From Budorcas taxicolor (lineage: Eukaryota; Chordata; Mammalia; Artiodactyla; Bovidae): a stretch of DNA of 64,000 nucleotides. The notes under the pieces are model-generated. The model did not search any database. It was not told the origin of the DNA and worked only from the letters and a program-made list of their open reading frames with translations. Position numbers and translations under genes: made by a program. The DNA lies in the NCBI RefSeq assembly GCF_023091745.1, contig NC_068925.1:1860001-1924000 (forward strand), written 5' to 3'. Below, one piece after another: positions 59,501-64,000 of the stretch; the stretch's first letter is position 1; each line of letters starts with the position of its first letter.

Positions 59501-61330
59501 GGCCTCCTCTTGAGATGCGACGGAACGTCCGGAACTCTTTCCCGACGAAGCAGGGAAAGGATCCCTCATCTCGAGTTATGAGGCGGAAACGGGGCTCCTC
59601 TGGATGTGGGCGGGACCCTCGTGTTTCCTCTCGAGTGGAGACGGGTATGTCGGGGAACTTCTTGATTTTGCATCAAGGGTGTGAAGGACCCTTTCGAAGT
59701 TCCAGAGGTGAGGTGTGATCAGCCTCGAGACGCCTCGGCGGAAATGGGCCTCATCTCGCCTGGAGGGGAGAACCTCCTGGATTTTCTCGAGTTGCGGCAG
59801 GTCTTGTCGAGTTACGACGGGGACCTCAGGGACCCGCTCTGGTGGCCTCAGGAAAGGCCAGTCCCCGTGCGAGTTGCTAGGGGCCATCTCGGGATTCCTC
59901 TCCCGTCCCTGCCGGGGCCTAAGACCTTGTGTGGAGTCGGGGCCGGAACCTGAGGTTTCCTCTCCAGTGTTGCCATGGATCTTGGGGTGCTTCTGAGTCT
60001 CCCCAGGGGAGCCAGGCCTCGTCTCGAGTGGGGGCATGCACGTGCGCTTTCCCTCCGAGCTGCAGCAGTAGTGTCACGCTTCCTGTCACGTGGATCAAGG
60101 GATCTGTGGTTTCCCTCGAGGCTTTCGCTCGAGGCTTTCCCACGAGGCTTTCCCACAGGGCTGTGCCACGTGCCACCTTGGTGTGAGTCGATCCTCGGCG
60201 TGAAAGACGAGCCGGTGAAGGGAAAAGAGGTTCCTCTGGAATGGACTGAGACATCTGGGGGACTCTTGGAATGGTGGCACGACCCTGGAGTTCCTCTCGC
60301 CGTTCCTGTTGAGAGGGCCTCCTATTGAGATGCGACGGGAACGCCGGGAACTCTTTCCCGACGTAGCAGGCAAAGGATCCCTCATCTCGAGCTACGAGGC
60401 GGAAACGGGGCTCCTCTGGATGTGGGCGGGACCTCGTGTTTCCTCTCGAGTGGAGACGGGTATGTCGGGGAACTTCCTGATTTGCACCAAGGGTGTGAAG
60501 GACCCTTTCGAAGTTCCAGAGGTGAGGTGTGATCAGCCTCGAGACGCCTTGGCGGAAATGGGCCTCATCTCGCCTGGAGAGGAGAATCTCCTGGATTGTC
60601 TGGAGTTGCGGCAGGTCTTCTCGAGTTACGACGGGGACCTCAGGGACCCGCTCGTGTGGCCTCAGGAAAGGCCAGTCCCCGTGCGAGTTGCTAGGGGACC
60701 TCTCGGGATTCCTCTCCCGTCCATGCCGGGGCCTAAGACCTTGTGTGGAGTCGGGGCCGGAACCTGAGGATTCCTCTCCAGTGTTGCCATGGATCTTGGG
60801 GTGCTTCTGAGTCTCCCCAGGGGAGTCAGGCCTCGTCTCGAGTGGGGGCATGCACGTGCACTTTCCTCCCGATCTGCAGCAGTAGTGTCACACTTCCTGT
60901 CACGTGGATCAAGGGATCTGTGGTTTCCCTCGAGGCTTTCGCTCGACGCTTTCCCACGAGGCTTTCCCACGAGGCTTTCCCACAGAGCTGTGCCACGTGC
61001 CACCTTGGTGTGAGTCGATCCTCGGCGTGAAAGACGAGCCGGTGAAGGGAAAAGAGGTTCCTCTGGAATGGACTGAGACATCTGGGGGACTCTTGGAATG
61101 GTGGCAAGACCCTGGAGTTCCTCTCGCAGTTCCTGTTGAGAGGGCCTCCTCTTGAGGTGCGACGGAAACGCCGGGAACTCTTTCCCGACAAAGCAGGGAA
61201 AGGTTCCCTCACCTCGAGCTACGAGGCGGAAACGGGGCTCCTCTGGATGTGGGCGGGACCCTCGGGTTTCCTCTCGAGTGGAGACGGGTATGTCGGGGAA
61301 CTTCTTGATTTGCACCAAGGGTGTGAAGGA
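58694..61330 (+). repeat. Partial second copy of a 9806-bp (12-monomer) period, with one monomer lost
   Basis: Units at 48888, 49704 and 50519 are matched at +9806 bp by 58694, 59510 and 60325. Shared markers are CTCGTGATTTCTC (about 48997 and 58803), GAGTTTCCTCTGG (about 49606 and 59412), CATCTGAAGG (about 49631 and 59437), GACGGAACGTCCGG (about 49713 and 59519), GATTTTGCATCAAGG (about 49858 and 59664), and GACGTAGCAGGCAAAGG. The 5-copy module then follows one monomer early, so the equivalent of the 51333/55420 unit is missing. The copy ends near 61.33 kb. Confidence 0.75.
60927..60991 (+). repeat. Expanded 13-bp module, 5 copies (third instance)
   Basis: This lies 4904 bp (six units) downstream of the second instance. 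The monomer is 827 bp because it also carries the 1-bp loss in GGGACCTCGTG at about 60429, which in the other two copies sits in the preceding monomer. The 60325 unit is therefore a fusion of two units of the 5-mer. Confidence 0.86.
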
Positions 61331-61967
61331 CCCTTTCGAAGTTCCAGGTGTGAGGTTTGATCAGCCTCGAGACGCCTCAGCGGAAATGGGCCTCATCTCG
61401 CCTGGAGGGGAGAACCTCCTGGATTTTCTCGAGTTGCGGCAGGTCTTCTCGAGTTACGCCGGGGACCTCAGGGACCTGCTCTGGTGGCCTCAGGAAAGGC
61501 CAGTCCCCATGGGAGTTGCTAGGGGACCACTCGGGATTCCTCTCCCGTCCATGCCAGGGCTTAAGACCTTGTGTGGAGTCGGGGCCGGAACCTGAGGATT
61601 CCTCTCCAGTGTTGCCATGGATCTTGGGGTGCTTCTGAGTCTCCACAGGGGAATCAGGCATCGTCTCGAGTGGGGGCATGCACGTGTGATTTCCTCCAGA
61701 GGTGCAGCAGTAGTGTCACGCTTCCTGTCACGTGGATCCAGGGATCTGTGGCTTTCCCTCGAGGCTGTTCCTCGAGGCTTTCCCACGAGGCTTTCACACA
61801 GGGCTGTGCCACGTGCCACCTTGGTGTGAGTCGATCCTTGGCGTGAAAGACGTGCCGATGAAGGGAAAAGTAGTTCCTCTGGAATGGACTGAGATATCTG
61901 GTGGACTCTTGGAATGGTGGCACGACCCTGGAGTTCCTCTCGCCGTTCCTGTTGAGAGGGCCTCCTC
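61331..61967 (+). repeat. Type C monomer at the B-to-A transition
   Basis: After the CTCGGGTTTCC and GGGTATG states of type B, the sequence changes near 61335 to GAGGTTTGATCAGC, CCTCAGCGG and GGGGACCACTCGG. CTTAAG follows at 61560-61565, with GGCTGTTCCTCGAGG in the 13-bp module. CGTGCCGATGAAGG and AAAGTAGTTCC near 61850-61870 recall the 48.77-48.79 kb unit (CGTGCCGATAAAGG, AAAGTAGTTCC), so it is mosaic. Confidence 0.7.
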
Positions 61968-63940
61968 TTGAGATGCGACGGGAACGCCGGGAACTCTTTC
62001 CCGACGAAGCAGGGAAAGGATCCCTCATCTCGAGCTACGAGGCGGAAACGGGGCTCCTCTGGATGTGGGCGGGACCCTCGTGATTCCTCTCGAGTGGAGA
62101 CGGGTATGTCGGGGAACTTCTTGATTTGCACCAAGGGTGTGAAGGACCCTTTCGAAGTTCCAGAGGTGAGGTGTGATCAGCCTCGAGACGCCTCAGCGGA
62201 AATGGGCCTCATCTCGCCTGGAGGGGAGAACCTCTTGGATTATCTCGAGTTGCGGCAGGTCTTCTCGAGTTACGACGGGGACCTAAGGGACCCGCTCTGG
62301 TGGCCTCAGGAAAGGCCAGTCCCCATGCGAGTTGCTAGGGGACCTCTCGGGATTCCTCTCCCGTCCATGCCGGGGCCTCAGTCCTTGTGTGGAGTCGGGG
62401 CCGGAACCTGAGGATTCCTCTCCAGTGTTGCCATGGATCTTGGGGTGCTTCTGAGTCTCCCCAGGGGAGACAGGCCTCGTCTCGAGTGGGGGCATGCACG
62501 TGGGCTTACCTCCCGAGCTGCAGCAGTAGTGTCACGCTTCCTGTCACGTGGATCAAGGGATCGGTGGCTTTCCCTCGAGGCTGTCCCTCGAGGCTTTCCC
62601 ACGAGGCTTTCCCACAGGGCTGTGCCACGTGCCACCTTGCTGTGAGTCGATCCTCGGCGTAAAGACGAGCCGGAGAAGGGAAAAGAGGTTCCTCTGTAAT
62701 GGACTGAGACATCTGGGGGACTCTTGGAATGGTGGCACGACCCTGGAGTTCCTCTCGCCGTTCCTGTTGAGAGGGCCTCCTCTTGAGATGCGACGGGAAC
62801 GCCGGGAACTCTTTCCCGACGAAGCAGGGAAAGGATCCCTCATCTCGAGCTACGAGGCGGAATCGGGGCTCCTCTGGATGTGGGCGGGACCCTCGTGATT
62901 CCTCTCGAGTGGAGTCGGGTATGTCAGGGAACTTCTTGATTTGCACCAAGGGTGTGAAGGACCCTTTCGAAGTTCCAGAGGGGAGGTGTGATCAGCCTCG
63001 AGACGCCTCAGCGGAAATGGGCCTCATCTCGCCTGGAGGGGAGAACCTCCTGTATTTTCTCGAGTCGCGGCAGGTCTTCTCGAGTTACGACGGGGACCTC
63101 AGGGACCCGCTCTGGTGGCCTCAGGAAAGGCCAGTCCCCATGCGAGTTGCTAGGGGACCACTCGGGATTCCTCTCCCGTCCATGCCGGGGCCTCAGTCCT
63201 TGTGTGGAGTCGGGGCCGGAACCTGAGGATTCCTCTCCAGTGTTGCCATGGATCTTGGGGTGCTTCTGAGTCTCCCCAGGGGAGTCAGGCCTCGTCTCGA
63301 GTGGGGGCATGCACGTGGGCTTACCTCCCGAGCTGCAGCAGTAGTGTCACGCTTCCTGTCACGTGGATCAAGGGATCTGTGGCTTTCCCTCGAGGCTGTC
63401 CCTCGAGGCTTTCCCACGAGGCTTTCCCACAGGGCTGTGCCACGTGCCACCTTGGTGTGAGTCGATCCTCGGCGTGAAAGACGAGCCGGTGAAGGGAAAA
63501 GAGGTTCCTCTGGAATGGACTGAGACATCTGGGGGACTCTTGGAATGGTGGCACGACCCTGGAGTTCCTCTCGCCGTTCCTGTTGAGAGGGCCTCCTCTT
63601 GAGATGCGACGGGAACGCCGGGAACTCTTTCCCGACGAAGCAGGGAAAGGATCCCTCATCTCGAGCTTCGAGGCGGAAACGGGGCTCCTCTGGATGTGGG
63701 CGGGACCCTCGTGATTCCTCTCGAGTGGAGACGGGTATGTCGGGGAACTTCTTGATTTGCACCAAGGGTGTGAAGGAGCCTTTCGAAGTTCCAGAGGTGA
63801 GGTGTGATCAGCCTCGAGACGCCTCAGCGGAAATGGGCCTCATCTCGCCTGGAGGGGAGAACCTCCTGGATTTTCTCGAGTTGCGGCAGGTCTTCTCGAG
63901 TTACGACGGGGACCTCAGGGACCCGCTCTGGTGGCCTCAG
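61968..63940 (+). repeat. Region A2: return to type A monomers
   Basis: Two full units and part of a third carry the type A states (CCTCAGTCC at about 62368 and 63190, GGCTGTCCC, CTCGTGATTCC). They share a private GTGGGCTTACCTCC (about 62500 and 63315) that ties them to each other. A 1-bp loss in GGCGTAAAGACG (about 62660) makes one interval 815 bp. Confidence 0.8.
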
Positions 63941-64000
63941 GAAAGGACAGTCCCCGTGCGAGTTGCTAGGGGCCATGTAGGTATTCCTCACGCGTCCATG
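63941..64000 (+). repeat. Type B-like states at the right edge
   Basis: The last ~60 bases switch to CCCCGTGCG and GGGGCCAT (type B) and carry several private changes (ATGTAGGTATTCC, CACGCGTCC). The array evidently continues beyond the window, probably with type B or another subfamily. Confidence 0.55.

Larger units (their letters stand above)
44251..61330 (+). repeat. Region B: divergent type B/C satellite monomers
   Basis: About 21 monomers carry type B states: CCTCGGCGG, CTCGTGTTTCC, CAGTCCCCGTGCG, GGGGCCATCTCGG, CCTAAGACC, and GTGGTTTCCC followed by GAGGCTTTCGC. All pure B units have the GACGGGTATGTCGG state. The loss of one C in GTGG(C)TTTCCC gives the usual 815-bp length. Divergence between neighbours is visibly greater than in region A, and units around 46.9-47.95 kb mix A and B states. 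Known: several satellite I subfamilies can coexist in one array. Inference: this is an older or less recently homogenised segment embedded in a younger type A array. Confidence 0.8.
1..64000. repeat. Tandem satellite DNA array, 816-bp monomer (pecoran/caprine satellite I-like)
   Basis: The entire window is a head-to-tail array of one monomer in a single orientation. Using the anchor TTGAGATGCG as phase marker, copies start at 786, 1602, 2418 and so on, exactly 816 bp apart through 37506. They continue at 38321, 39137, 39953, 40765, 41581, 42397, 43213, 44025, 44840, 45655, 46470, 47273, 48075, 48888, 49704, 50519, 51333, 52161, 52976, 53791, 54606, 55420, 56248, 57063, 57878, 58694, 59510, 60325, 61152, 61968, 62783 and 63599 (the anchor is slightly mutated in a few). 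That gives 77 complete intervals plus partial units at both ends. The DNA is G+C-rich and CpG-dense. Known: sheep and goat centromeric satellite I has units of about 816-820 bp with ~31-bp subrepeats. Inference: caprine centromeric heterochromatin. Alternatives are another pecoran satellite I (deer, cattle relatives). No stretch over 300 bp lies outside the array and no gene is seen in it. Confidence 0.95.

Noticed and set aside
1..64000. Macrosatellite with a coding unit (D4Z4/DUX4-like)
   Set aside because: The G+C-rich tandem array prompted the comparison, but the unit is only 816 bp, no homeodomain or other conserved domain is readable in any frame, and the ~31-bp substructure fits pecoran satellite I.
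1..64000. rDNA spacer, tRNA or other RNA genes
   Set aside because: No rRNA core sequences, tRNA A/B boxes in a cloverleaf context, or pol III terminators were recognised in the reference monomer.
1..64000. Transposon, LTR or SINE insertions inside the array
   Set aside because: Monomer phase accounts for every interval to within 1-13 bp, and the differences are explained by small named indels. There is no room for an insertion, and no poly-A tail or target-site duplication was seen.
1..64000. Canonical CENP-B box
   Set aside because: No TTCGNNNNANNCGGG or its reverse complement was found in the reference monomer by eye. Only the imperfect motif listed was seen. All 78 monomers were not searched exhaustively.
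1..64000. A bacterial or phage defence system or other gene cluster
   Set aside because: There are no operons, ribosome-binding patterns or distinct coding regions. The sequence is entirely a eukaryotic-type tandem satellite.

Overview
The whole window is one uninterrupted head-to-tail array of a G+C-rich satellite DNA. The basic unit is 816 bp, about 78.5 copies are present, all in the same orientation, and no unique sequence, transposon, RNA gene or credible protein gene interrupts it. Each monomer shows a degenerate sub-periodicity of about 31 bp and is dense in CpG and CTCGAG sites. An 816-bp unit built from ~31-bp subrepeats is the known architecture of pecoran (ruminant) centromeric satellite I. 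Sheep and goat satellite I has a unit of about 816-820 bp, so pericentromeric or centromeric heterochromatin of a caprine bovid (sheep, goat or close relative) is the best reading. This identification rests on unit length and architecture recalled from knowledge, not on a database match. A cervid or other pecoran is the main alternative.

Layout. Region A (1 to about 44.2 kb) is highly homogenised 'type A' monomers with an almost invariant 816-bp period (phase anchor TTGAGATGCG at 786 + 816n up to 37506, then small indels). Region B (about 44.25 to 61.3 kb) is a more divergent 'type B' subfamily, mostly 815 bp with length variants of 802-828 bp, mixed with A/B intermediate ('type C') monomers at about 48.9-49.6, 58.2-59.5 and 61.3-61.9 kb. 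Region A2 (about 61.97 to 63.94 kb) returns to type A, and the last ~60 bases again look type B.

Superimposed on the monomers is a patchwork of local higher-order repeats (HORs) defined by shared rare variants. They are an 8-mer followed by a 7-mer copy that lost one unit (about 4.9-17 kb), a doubled 3-mer (about 16.9-21.9 kb), a related dimer pair (22.8-26 kb), a doubled 4-mer (26.1-32.6 kb) whose last dimer is doubled again (to 34.1 kb), and a 3260-bp 4-mer repeated 1.7 times (38.55-44.2 kb). In region B a 4087-bp 5-mer is doubled (49.9-58.2 kb), nested inside a larger 9806-bp (12-monomer) period. No single HOR period spans the window, which is the picture expected from repeated unequal exchange by whole numbers of monomers.

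An embedded 13-bp tandem module inside each monomer, present in 3, 4 or 5 copies, accounts for most of the length variation between monomers. There are no genes here that work together. Any function would be chromosomal (heterochromatin, kinetochore, possible non-coding transcription), and the many open frames are by-products of a G+C-rich repeat whose length is divisible by three.
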